Part shown: one piece after another, positions 56,800 through 64,000 of the stretch
Position numbering within the stretch: position 1 is the first letter of the stretch
Layout: every line of letters begins with the position of its first letter
Assembly: GCF_020179835.1 (NCBI RefSeq)
Contig: NZ_JAIUDA010000009.1
Coordinates: forward strand, 186,001 to 250,000
Length of the DNA stretch: 64,000 nucleotides
Direction of reading: 5' to 3'
Source: Pantoea sp. alder81
Lineage (GTDB): Bacteria > Pseudomonadota > Gammaproteobacteria > Enterobacterales > Enterobacteriaceae
Position numbers and translations under genes: made by a program
The notes under the pieces: model-generated
What the model saw: only the letters and a program-made list of their open reading frames with translations
The model's database searches: none
What the model was told of the DNA's origin: nothing

Positions 56800-58059
56800 T
56801 TACGCCTGTGCCAGATCGCACACCGCTTGCAGATAGGCCTGCACGCCATGCGCCACGTCAGCCGTTTGCACCGATTCCGCCGGATGATGGCTGATACCGC
56901 GATGGTTACGCACGAATAACATGCCTACTGGCCAGCGATCCGCGATAGCAATGGCATCGTGGCCTGCTCCGCTTGGCAATGACACACTGCGCCCTTGCAC
57001 CGTTTCCACCGCGTGGCTCAAGGCCTGCTGCAAGCGTGCATCACAAGCGGTAGCGGCAATACGGTAGTACTCGTTCGAGGTGAAGGTCAGGCCACGACGC
57101 AGCGCAATCGCTTCAGCCTGCGTTAACAACATGGATTGCAGACGCTCCAAAGGCTCATCCTGCGGCCCACGCACATCCAGAGACAACTGCACTTCACCGG
57201 GAATGACGTTAACGGCACCCGGCAAGCAGCTCAGCGTGCCAACGGTGGCCACCAGCTGCGTATCTTGCTCAGCCGTGGTGTGCTCAATAAACACCATCCA
57301 CTCAGCGGCTGCGGCCAGCGCGTCTTTACGATGCGCCATCGGCACGGTACCGGCATGGCCCGCTTCGCCGATAAAGCTGCAATTCAGACGACGTGCGCCG
57401 TTAATGGCGGTGACCACGCCGAGCGCCAGATCTTCTTGTTCCAGACACGGCCCCTGCTCGATATGCAGCTCAAGGTAGGCTGCAATGTCGTTGACGTCAC
57501 GCGCCGCCTGCATAATCTTCGCTGCATCTAAGCCAATATCCTGCATCGCTTCGGCAACGGTAATGCCATTACCATCGGGATGCGTCACCCAACTCTCCGG
57601 CCAGGTGCCGGTAATGCCACGGCTGCCCAGCAGCGTGATGCCAAAGCGCGTGCCCTCTTCATCACCGAACCCAACAATTTCAATCGCCAGTGGTAAACGC
57701 TGTTGGCGATCGTGCAGCCACTGCACGGTTTCAATGGCGCTGAGCACACCCAGCATGCCGTCATAGCGCCCGGCATTGCGCACGGTGTCAAGATGCGAAC
57801 CCAGCAGAAGGGCCTTGGCACCAGGTTCTGCTGATTCATAACGCCCGCAAATATTGCCGACAGCATCTTGCCAGGTCATCATGCCAGCCGCCTGCATCCA
57901 CTCCGCCACGCGGCCATTGGCACGCAGTTGTTCAGGCGACAAGTAAACGCGCGTCAGGCCATCTTCACTTTCACTGATTTCAGCCAGGGCATCGCAGCGC
58001 GCCATGACACGGGTGGCGGCAGATTGCGCCTCGCTGGCGGTCATCAGGCTGTTGCTCAT
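56800..58059 (-). CDS. hpxK: Allantoate amidohydrolase
   Basis: 419-residue M20 metallohydrolase of the AllC/HpxK branch. Metal ligands: GSHLDTV, RYDGMLGV, GDEEGTRF and a late ISHHPAES. It should split allantoate to ureidoglycine, CO2 and ammonia; N-carbamoyl amino-acid hydrolases look alike, and the hpx context decides. Overlaps hpxJ by four bases. Confidence 0.88.
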   Translation of the reverse strand: MSNSLMTASEAQSAATRVMARCDALAEISESEDGLTRVYLSPEQLRANGRVAEWMQAAGMMTWQDAVGNICGRYESAEPGAKALLLGSHLDTVRNAGRYDGMLGVLSAIETVQWLHDRQQRLPLAIEIVGFGDEEGTRFGITLLGSRGITGTWPESWVTHPDGNGITVAEAMQDIGLDAAKIMQAARDVNDIAAYLELHIEQGPCLEQEDLALGVVTAINGARRLNCSFIGEAGHAGTVPMAHRKDALAAAAEWMVFIEHTTAEQDTQLVATVGTLSCLPGAVNVIPGEVQLSLDVRGPQDEPLERLQSMLLTQAEAIALRRGLTFTSNEYYRIAATACDARLQQALSHAVETVQGRSVSLPSGAGHDAIAIADRWPVGMLFVRNHRGISHHPAESVQTADVAHGVQAYLQAVCDLAQA

Positions 58060-59291
58060 GCGTGACTCCCGTAATGATCCCAGGCGGCCTGCAACGCTGC
58101 ACCTTGTGTCGAACGGTAACCCACATGGTTCAGCACCGCTTCCAGCGCGCTCAGCGTTTGCATCACACAGTCTTTACGTGCGTTGTAGCCCATGGTGCCG
58201 ATGCGCCACACTTTGCCGTGCAGTGGGCCAAACGAGGTGCCGATCTCAATCCCGAAATCTTCCAGCACCAGCTTGCGCACCTGATCGCCATTTACGCCCT
58301 GCGGGATCACCACGCCGAGCACGTTGTTCATTTTGTATTTCAGGTTACCGAAGGTTTCGAGACCCATGCCCTGAATGCCCTTCAGCATTGCATCGCCGTG
58401 CAGCTTGTGACGCGCAATGCCTTTATCCAGCCCTTCCTGCATCATCAAACGCGCGCACTCACGTGCACCAAACAGCGCGGTGGTGGCTTCGGTGTGATGG
58501 TTGAGGCGCTCCGGGCCCCAGTAATCCATGATCATGCCGAGATCGAAATAGTTGGAGTAGATCATCTCGTCATCGCCGTCCTGATGATCCGCAGTACGAA
58601 TCCCCTCTTCCACGCATTTGCGTTTACGGATCACGGCTTCCATCTTCGCACTGAGTGTGATCGGCGAGGTGCCAGAAGGACCACCAAGACATTTCTGCAT
58701 CCCGGCGGATACCGCGTCCAGGCCCCACGCATCGGTTTCCAGGGCGTTGCCGCCAATCGACGCGGTGGCGTCGGTATAAAACAGCACGCCATATTTCTGG
58801 CAAATAGCGCCCAACTCTTCCAGCGGTTGCAGCATGGTGGTGGAGGTATCACCCTGCACCGTCAGCAACAGACGCGGCTGCACTTTCTTGATCGCATCTT
58901 CGATCTGATCCGGAGTGAACACTTCACCCCACGGCACTTCAATGGTGTGCACTTCCGCGCGGCAGCGGCGGGCGATTTCACACAGCAGATGACCAAAGCG
59001 ACCAAACACCGGCACCAGCACTTTGTCACCTGGACGGATGGCTGAGAGCAGAATGGCTTCGATACCGGCGCGTGAGGTGCCGTCGATCAACAGGGTCCAG
59101 CGGTTTTCGGTGCGGAATACGCCACGGTACAGTGCCATCACTTCATTCATGTAGTGCGTCATCGCCGGATCGTACTGACCCAGCAGCTGGCTCGACATGG
59201 CGCGTAACACGCGCGGATCGGCGTTGATCGGCCCCGGTCCCATCAGCAGGCGTTGTGGCGGATTGATTTGCGAAAACTGACTGATATCCAT
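58056..59291 (-). CDS. hpxJ: Ureidoglycine-glyoxylate type aminotransferase
   Basis: 411-residue class V PLP aminotransferase of the PucG/HpxJ type. N-terminal MGPGPINADPRVL, PLP aspartate in YTDATASIGG and lysine in AGMQKCLGGPSG. In the hpx pathway it moves the amino group of ureidoglycine to glyoxylate, giving oxalurate and glycine. It follows the ABC ATPase by 22 bases. Confidence 0.88.
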   Translation of the reverse strand: MDISQFSQINPPQRLLMGPGPINADPRVLRAMSSQLLGQYDPAMTHYMNEVMALYRGVFRTENRWTLLIDGTSRAGIEAILLSAIRPGDKVLVPVFGRFGHLLCEIARRCRAEVHTIEVPWGEVFTPDQIEDAIKKVQPRLLLTVQGDTSTTMLQPLEELGAICQKYGVLFYTDATASIGGNALETDAWGLDAVSAGMQKCLGGPSGTSPITLSAKMEAVIRKRKCVEEGIRTADHQDGDDEMIYSNYFDLGMIMDYWGPERLNHHTEATTALFGARECARLMMQEGLDKGIARHKLHGDAMLKGIQGMGLETFGNLKYKMNNVLGVVIPQGVNGDQVRKLVLEDFGIEIGTSFGPLHGKVWRIGTMGYNARKDCVMQTLSALEAVLNHVGYRSTQGAALQAAWDHYGSHA

Positions 59292-59313
59292 GTTGTATTC
59301 CTTTATTGAAAAC

Positions 59314-60045
59314 TTAGAGACGCACGGTGGAGATAAACTGCTTCAGCTCGGCGGTCTGCGGATTGGCGAACAGCGTTTTGCTGTCGCCCTGCTCCCAGAC
59401 GCGTCCCTGATGCATAAACACCACGCGGTCGCCCACATCACGGGCGAAGTTCATTTCATGGGTGACGAGGATCAGCGTCATACCTTCGGCAGCCAGCTGC
59501 TCCAGTACTTTCAGCACTTCGCCCACCAGCTCAGGATCGAGCGCCGAGGTGATCTCATCACAGAGTAAAACTTTGGGCTGCATCGCCAGCGCACGGGCAA
59601 TCGCCACACGCTGCTGCTGACCACCGGATAAATTGGCCGGATAGTAGTTGATGCGCTCACCGAGGCCGACTTTCTCCAGCATTTGCGTCGCCAGTTCGCG
59701 GCATTCGGCTTCACTTTTCTTCAACACCCGACGCGGCGCGAGCATGACGTTTTCCAGCGCGGTCATGTGTGGGAACAGGTTGAAGTTTTGGAACACCATG
59801 CCCACTGAGCGGCTGATTTCGCGCGCCTGGGATTCACGGTCAGTAATTGTCATGCCGCCGAGTTTAATGCTGCCATCCTGATAGCCTTCCAGTCCATTCA
59901 TGCAACGTAGCAAGGTACTTTTACCGGAGCCGCTGCGGCCGATGATCGAGATCACCTCGCCGTTGTCGATATCCAGATCGACACCTTTCAGAACGTGGTT
60001 ATCGCCGTAGTACTTCTGGACCTGATTAATGGTGATGAGCGGCAT
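59314..60045 (-). CDS. Polar amino acid-type ABC importer, ATPase
   Basis: 243 residues with Walker A GRSGSGKST, signature LSGGQQQR, Walker B LLCDEITSALDP and switch histidine (LVTHEM), all intact. GlnQ/HisP family. Overlaps the permease before it by 20 bases and leads into hpxJ, tying the importer to ureide breakdown. Confidence 0.92.
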   Translation of the reverse strand: MPLITINQVQKYYGDNHVLKGVDLDIDNGEVISIIGRSGSGKSTLLRCMNGLEGYQDGSIKLGGMTITDRESQAREISRSVGMVFQNFNLFPHMTALENVMLAPRRVLKKSEAECRELATQMLEKVGLGERINYYPANLSGGQQQRVAIARALAMQPKVLLCDEITSALDPELVGEVLKVLEQLAAEGMTLILVTHEMNFARDVGDRVVFMHQGRVWEQGDSKTLFANPQTAELKQFISTVRL

Positions 60046-60682
60046 TGAATTTTTTCTCCAGGTACTGGCTGTAACGCGACAGCGGATAACACATCAGGAA
60101 GTAACCCAGCGCCACCAGGCCAAACACCTTGAAGGGCTGATACGTCACGTTGTTCAAAATGGTGCCGGCTTTGGTTAGCTCGACGAAACCGATAATCGAT
60201 GCCAGCGCGGTGCCTTTGATCACCTGCACGGCAAAACCCACGGTTGGCGCGATGGCGATGCGAATCGCTTGCGGTGCCACGACGCGAAACAGCGTTTGAC
60301 CAAAGCTCAGACCGAGGCAGCGTGAGGCTTCCCACTGCCCTTTAGGCAGAGCACGAATGCTGCCGTGCCAGATATCCACCAGAAACGCGCTGGTGTAGAA
60401 GGTTAATGCCAGCGAAGCGGCGGTCCAGGGCGCGACATCGATGCCAAACAGTCCGACGCCAAAGAAGGCGAGGAACAGCTGCATCAGCAGCGGCGTGCCC
60501 TGAAACAGCTCGGTGTAACAGCGAATCAGGCGCGTCAACCATGGGCGTTTCAGCAGACGCAAAAACAGCAATGGCAAGGTCACCAGCGTGCCGCCGAAAA
60601 AGGCCACCAGCGACAGTAAAATCGTCCAGCGCGCTGCCAGCAGCAGGTTGCGCAGGATGTCCCAGTCAGTAAAGGTTGTCAT
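60026..60682 (-). CDS. Polar amino acid-type ABC importer, permease 2
   Basis: 218 residues, HisMQ-family inner-membrane permease. The EAA coupling loop reads EASRCLGLSFGQTLFRVVAP. The start MTTFTDWD at 60682 overlaps the preceding permease stop (ATGA). It pairs with the other permease as a heterodimeric channel. Confidence 0.9.
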   Translation of the reverse strand: MTTFTDWDILRNLLLAARWTILLSLVAFFGGTLVTLPLLFLRLLKRPWLTRLIRCYTELFQGTPLLMQLFLAFFGVGLFGIDVAPWTAASLALTFYTSAFLVDIWHGSIRALPKGQWEASRCLGLSFGQTLFRVVAPQAIRIAIAPTVGFAVQVIKGTALASIIGFVELTKAGTILNNVTYQPFKVFGLVALGYFLMCYPLSRYSQYLEKKFNAAHHH

Positions 60683-61347
60683 GCGGGCTGCGCTCCAAAC
60701 CATTTACGCCCCAGCGCCAGCAGCAGCTGTCGCATGGCAATCGACAACACCAGATAGATCAGCGTGGTCACGAAATAGACTTCAAAACTCAAAAAGGTGC
60801 GCGACTGAATCAGGTTGGCGGCGAAAGTCAGCTCTTCGTACGACACCTGCGACACCACCGACGAACCCAGCATCACGATAATGCACTGACTTACCAGCGC
60901 CGGATAAATACGCTGCAGTGAGGGCGGCAGGACCACGCGGATAAAGGTCTGAGTGCGGGATAAACCCAGCACCCGTCCTGCTTCCCACTGCCCTTTCGGC
61001 GTGACCTGAATCCCGGCACGAATAATTTCAGTGCTATAAGCGCCAAGGTTAATCAACATCGCCAGCAGCGCTGCTTCGCCCGCCGTCAGTTTCAGACCAA
61101 GATTGGGCAAACCAAAGACGATAAAAAACAGCTGTACCACGAATGGCGTGTTACGGATCAGCTCGACATAAACGCCCCAGAGGCGACTCGCCCAGCTCGG
61201 TTTGCCACTGCGCAGTGCCGCGCCGAGAATTCCCAGACTCACCCCGCCCACCGTGGCGAGCACCGTTATCTGAATCGTGACCCACAGCCCTGCCAGCAAC
61301 TCTGGCCAGTGCGGCCAGAGATCTGCAAAGTTAAGTTGCCCAATCAT
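60679..61347 (-). CDS. Polar amino acid-type ABC importer, permease 1
   Basis: 222 residues, HisMQ family, with ELIRNTPFVVQLFF and coupling loop EAGRVLGLSRTQTFIRVVLP. It follows the binding protein by four bases. Confidence 0.9.
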   Translation of the reverse strand: MIGQLNFADLWPHWPELLAGLWVTIQITVLATVGGVSLGILGAALRSGKPSWASRLWGVYVELIRNTPFVVQLFFIVFGLPNLGLKLTAGEAALLAMLINLGAYSTEIIRAGIQVTPKGQWEAGRVLGLSRTQTFIRVVLPPSLQRIYPALVSQCIIVMLGSSVVSQVSYEELTFAANLIQSRTFLSFEVYFVTTLIYLVLSIAMRQLLLALGRKWFGAQPA

Positions 61348-61351
61348 TGCG

Positions 61352-62137
61352 TTATGCGCCGAGATTGGCTGGCAGTGGGGCTTTCAGCCACTCTTCTGAC
61401 AGTTTGTTCAGCGTGCCGTCTTTAATGCCCTGCTCAATCAACGCATTCACTTTGTCTTTCAGCGCCGGTTCATCTTTCTTCAGACCGATAAAGCACGGTG
61501 AATCCTTCAGCATGAACTGCGGCACCGGTGCTTTTTCTGCGTTCTGACGCGCAATCGCGGCGACCACGAGGTTACCCGTCGCCACATACTGCACCTGACC
61601 TGACAGGTAAGCTGACAGCGTGGTGTTGTTATCTTCATAACGTTTCACCTGCGCATCTTTTGGCGCCACATCGCTCAGCACCATGTCTTCCACCGCGCCA
61701 CGCGTCACACCAATCGATTTACCGCTTAACGCTGCAGCATCTTTCAGTGGCTCACCTTTCGGGCCAAACACCCCAAGGAAGAACGGCGCGTAAGCACGGC
61801 TGAAATCGATCACTTTCTCACGCTCGGCATTTTTGCCCATGCTGGAGATCACCAGATCCACTTTATCGGTCTGCAGATAGGGCACGCGGTTGGCGCTGGA
61901 AACCGGCACCAACTGCAACTTCAGTTTCATCTGCTTCGCGAGGTATTTCGCCATGTCGATGTCATAGCCTTGTGGCTGTAAATCAGTCCCTACCGAACCA
62001 AACGGCGGAAAGTCCTGCGGTACCGCAACACGGATGACGCCACGTTTCTGCATGTCCTGCAGCTGATCGGCCATCGCACTGCCAACCTGTGCCATCAGCA
62101 ATGCTGCGCCTGCGACTGCCAGTAAAACTTTTTTCAT
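61352..62137 (-). CDS. Polar amino acid-type ABC importer, binding protein
   Basis: 261 residues: signal peptide cut near SAMA/D (22) and a family-3 solute-binding fold (RVAVPQDFPPFGSVG, GYDIDMAKYLAKQMK, VDLVISSMGKNAEREKVIDF). The usual ligand arginine and aspartate positions of amino-acid binders are not obvious to me, so the ligand could be a ureide such as allantoin or allantoate (inference from operon). The start at 62137 has GGGGTG upstream. First gene of the eight-gene operon. Confidence 0.9.
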   Translation of the reverse strand: MKKVLLAVAGAALLMAQVGSAMADQLQDMQKRGVIRVAVPQDFPPFGSVGTDLQPQGYDIDMAKYLAKQMKLKLQLVPVSSANRVPYLQTDKVDLVISSMGKNAEREKVIDFSRAYAPFFLGVFGPKGEPLKDAAALSGKSIGVTRGAVEDMVLSDVAPKDAQVKRYEDNNTTLSAYLSGQVQYVATGNLVVAAIARQNAEKAPVPQFMLKDSPCFIGLKKDEPALKDKVNALIEQGIKDGTLNKLSEEWLKAPLPANLGA

Positions 62138-62263
62138 TATGCACCCCGGTGAGTTTATCGTGAAACAAAAGATTCTTGATAAAACGATTTGCAACTAATG
62201 TGCCAACCACAGGGTGCGAAGAGTAAAGGGAAGAAAAACGAATAAACACGGAGCTTAAGGCGA

Positions 62264-62285
62264 GAAAAACGGGCATTACGCCCGT
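62264..62285 (-). terminator. hpxU: Second terminator of hpxU
   Basis: Minus strand ACGGGC, 5-base loop, GCCCGT, UUUUU. It separates hpxU from the importer operon. Confidence 0.8.
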
Positions 62286-62298
62286 ATTAAAATCCGAT

Positions 62299-62318
62299 CA
62301 AAAAAGGTGCAAAGCACC
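62299..62318 (-). terminator. hpxU: First terminator of hpxU
   Basis: Minus strand GGTGC-TTT-GCACC followed by UUUUUU, 14 bases past the stop; an overlapping GGGCACC arm offers an alternative pairing. Confidence 0.65.
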
Positions 62319-62331
62319 AAATTGGTGCCCA

Positions 62332-63171
62332 CTATCGGTGTTCCAGTTCATCCAGGTGCTGATAAAGATCGGCAATTTGATGAATGCGCTGGCGACCTTG
62401 CGACAGCATCTCATGCAGCAGTGCATTCGCCAGCAGGTTGATCAAACTCATCGCCGATGCGTAGCTATCAAAGGCAGAAACGCTGTCGAGCGGCGCACAC
62501 AGCTGCCATTGTGCCAGAGTGATTATGCCCTGCGCCTGCGGCTCGCACAGTGCCAGCACCGGAATATTGCTCTGCTGCAGTTGCTGCATCAGCGGGCGGA
62601 TAATGCGTGGACGGCGGCGGAAGGCCATCACCACCACGATATCTTCCGGTGTGATATCCACCAGCTCCTCACCCAACGTCTGGCCGGGCTGCGGCAACAC
62701 ATGCACCTGCGGGCGCGCCTGCATCAGCTGCTGACGGAGGTGCAATGCCACCGGATAAGCATTGCGCATGCCGATAATAAATACGCGCTTTGCTGTACCC
62801 AGCGCCTGAATCACTTCACCAAACTGTTGCGGATCAATGCTATTGACCCACTGCGTCAGGTTAGCCATCTCCTGCTTATAGTGACGTGACAACAGGGTAT
62901 TGCCCTGTACCGCATCACGGTTGTCGGTTAACGGCATGCCGCTCTGACGCAGCACACGCAACTCGTCCCGCATATCCTTGTATTTCTCATAGCCCAGACG
63001 TTTAAACAGGCGGCTGACTGTCGCCTTTGATACCCCGCTCAGCCGCGCCAGCTCTGCACTGTTGTAGCTGATCAGGTCATCAAAATGGTCAAACACAAAG
63101 TCGGCAATGCGCTGCTCCTGCGGCGACAGTTGCGGATAGTGACTGCGAAGGCGTTCATCAAGCTGTTTCAT
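62332..63171 (-). CDS. hpxU: RpiR-family regulator HpxU
   Basis: 279 residues: N-terminal RpiR helix-turn-helix (YNSAELARLSGVSKATVSRL) and a C-terminal SIS domain (from about 120, FIIGMRNAYPVALHLRQQL). AGGACC before the ATG at 63171. It is divergent from hpxW, as hpxU is in Klebsiella hpx loci as I recall them, and probably controls hpxW and/or the importer operon. The effector is unknown. Confidence 0.75.
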   Translation of the reverse strand: MKQLDERLRSHYPQLSPQEQRIADFVFDHFDDLISYNSAELARLSGVSKATVSRLFKRLGYEKYKDMRDELRVLRQSGMPLTDNRDAVQGNTLLSRHYKQEMANLTQWVNSIDPQQFGEVIQALGTAKRVFIIGMRNAYPVALHLRQQLMQARPQVHVLPQPGQTLGEELVDITPEDIVVVMAFRRRPRIIRPLMQQLQQSNIPVLALCEPQAQGIITLAQWQLCAPLDSVSAFDSYASAMSLINLLANALLHEMLSQGRQRIHQIADLYQHLDELEHR

Positions 63172-63273
63172 GGTCGGTCCTGTAACTTTCGTTTCATCAC
63201 AAGCTAGCACAAATCGATCCACATTGATGTCCGACCAAAACTGGAACAGCTCTTGCTTAGATCACCTCACGGA

Positions 63274-63325
63274 TTTGTAGGGTCGCTTTTTATGACCACC
63301 ACCAACCCCATTCACACCCTACAAA
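63274..63325. repeat. Inverted repeat in the hpxU-hpxW promoter region
   Basis: TTTGTAGGGT (63274-63283) and ACCCTACAAA (63316-63325) are perfect inverted arms 32 bases apart, with an inner imperfect GGTC..GACC. It resembles the GTAGGGTCGC repeat near mtnA and may be a decayed copy or an operator for HpxU. Confidence 0.5.
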
Positions 63326-63349
63326 AGAATCAACGATGAAGAGTTCACT

Positions 63350-64000
63350 ATGATACAGAGCAACATGGCCCCGCTCGGCATGGCCGTCACCCCTCACCAT
63401 CTCGCCAGTGAAAGTGCACTGGCGGTTTTACGCGAAGGCGGTAACGCGATTGAAGCGATGGTCGCAGCGGCTGCCACTATCGCGGTTGTCTATCCGCACA
63501 TGAACGGCTTGGGTGGCGATGGCTTTTGGCTGGTAGTACCACCGAAGGGCGATCCTGTTGCTATCGATGCCAGTGGTGCAGCGGGCTCGCTGGCACACCT
63601 CGACTTCTATCACGGCGAAAGCCATATTCCGCATCGCGGCCCCAAAGCCGCATTAACTGTAGCGGGCACGGTGAGTGGCTGGCAGGAGGCGTTAACGCTG
63701 GCTGAAGAGCTGGGTTCTGCGCCATTGCCGTTAGCCCGTTTACTGCGTGACGCGATTCGCTATGCCGCCGATGGCATTCCGGTTACCGCATCGCAGGCTG
63801 CGGCCACCGCCGCAAAGCAACATGAACTGCTCGACCAGCCCGGCTTCGCAGCGACCTTCTTACCTGATGGCACCGTCCCTGCTGCCGGTAGCCGTTTTAC
63901 CCAGCCCGCACTCGCCAATACGCTTAGCGTGTTGAGCGAGCAGGGTCTGGAGAGCTTCTATCGCGGCGAATTAGCGCACCATCTCGCACGTGAAATGACC
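63350..64000 (+). CDS. hpxW: Gamma-glutamyltransferase-like oxamate amidohydrolase HpxW (partial)
   Basis: The first 217 residues are present and the gene runs off the right edge. The N-terminal GGT fold is clear: ASESALAVLREGGNAIEAMV, NGLGGDGFWLV and the VAGTVSGWQEAL stretch. No signal peptide, unlike periplasmic GGT. In Klebsiella, HpxW is an Ntn hydrolase that cleaves oxamate, a late ureide product; the catalytic threonine lies beyond the window. Divergent from hpxU. Confidence 0.78.
   Translation, partial: MIQSNMAPLGMAVTPHHLASESALAVLREGGNAIEAMVAAAATIAVVYPHMNGLGGDGFWLVVPPKGDPVAIDASGAAGSLAHLDFYHGESHIPHRGPKAALTVAGTVSGWQEALTLAEELGSAPLPLARLLRDAIRYAADGIPVTASQAAATAAKQHELLDQPGFAATFLPDGTVPAAGSRFTQPALANTLSVLSEQGLESFYRGELAHHLAREMT

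Overview
The window looks like a chromosomal stretch from an enterobacterium of the Erwiniaceae (Pantoea/Erwinia-like). The basis is the E. coli-type blocks proBA-phoE-crl-frsA-gpt-pepD and dinB-yafK-yafJ-gmhA-fadE, combined with a complete mtn methionine-salvage cluster, an hpx purine-ureide operon and intergenic GGTCGCCAT-type inverted repeats. The genus is inferred from gene content and protein similarity as I recall it; no search was run.

Left part (1-19.1 kb). A 22-codon membrane micro-ORF is followed by a membrane-bound CHASE4-PAS-GGDEF-EAL protein, a CPBP protease and a run of very small genes that includes YniD and an overlapping 39-residue partner. Then come osmC, the lactate operon lldPRD with two matching LldR operators, a NimT/CynX-type exporter divergent from a LysR regulator, a Tat-exported CodA-like amidohydrolase, the RNA helicase gene dbpA, chemotaxis genes (cheV and a methyl-accepting protein behind a sigma-28 promoter) and the serine transporter gene sdaC, which has a PurR box upstream.

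Accessory island (19.4-28.1 kb). Two modules lie between sdaC and proA. One is a wzx flippase plus family-2 glycosyltransferase pair preceded by a JUMPstart/ops (RfaH) element. The other is a phage-derived block without integrase, capsid or tail-assembly genes: an S24-type repressor, a small unknown gene, T4-type endolysin, holin, nested Rz/Rz1 spanins and a tailspike. Copies of an 11-bp CCRTCAGTTAA motif sit both at the repressor start and in front of the lysis genes. About 1 kb of gene-free, AT-rich DNA separates the modules.

Middle (28.1-46.3 kb). proBA, phoE with a Pho box, crl, frsA, gpt and pepD are followed by an inserted three-gene sugar-type ABC importer. After that come dinB (LexA box), the L,D-transpeptidase-family gene yafK, yafJ, gmhA and fadE (FadR box).

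Right part (46.3-64 kb). mtnK, mtnA, mtnDCB, mtnE and an omega-amidase gene recycle methylthioribose to methionine; MetJ boxes lie in both divergent promoter regions. A HigBA toxin-antitoxin pair and katG follow. An eight-gene operon (polar-type ABC importer, hpxJ, hpxK, uraD, hiuH) and a divergent pair, hpxU and hpxW (cut by the window edge), handle uric-acid breakdown products. Urate oxidase and allantoinase are not in view. No tRNA, rRNA, CRISPR array or insertion sequence was recognised.
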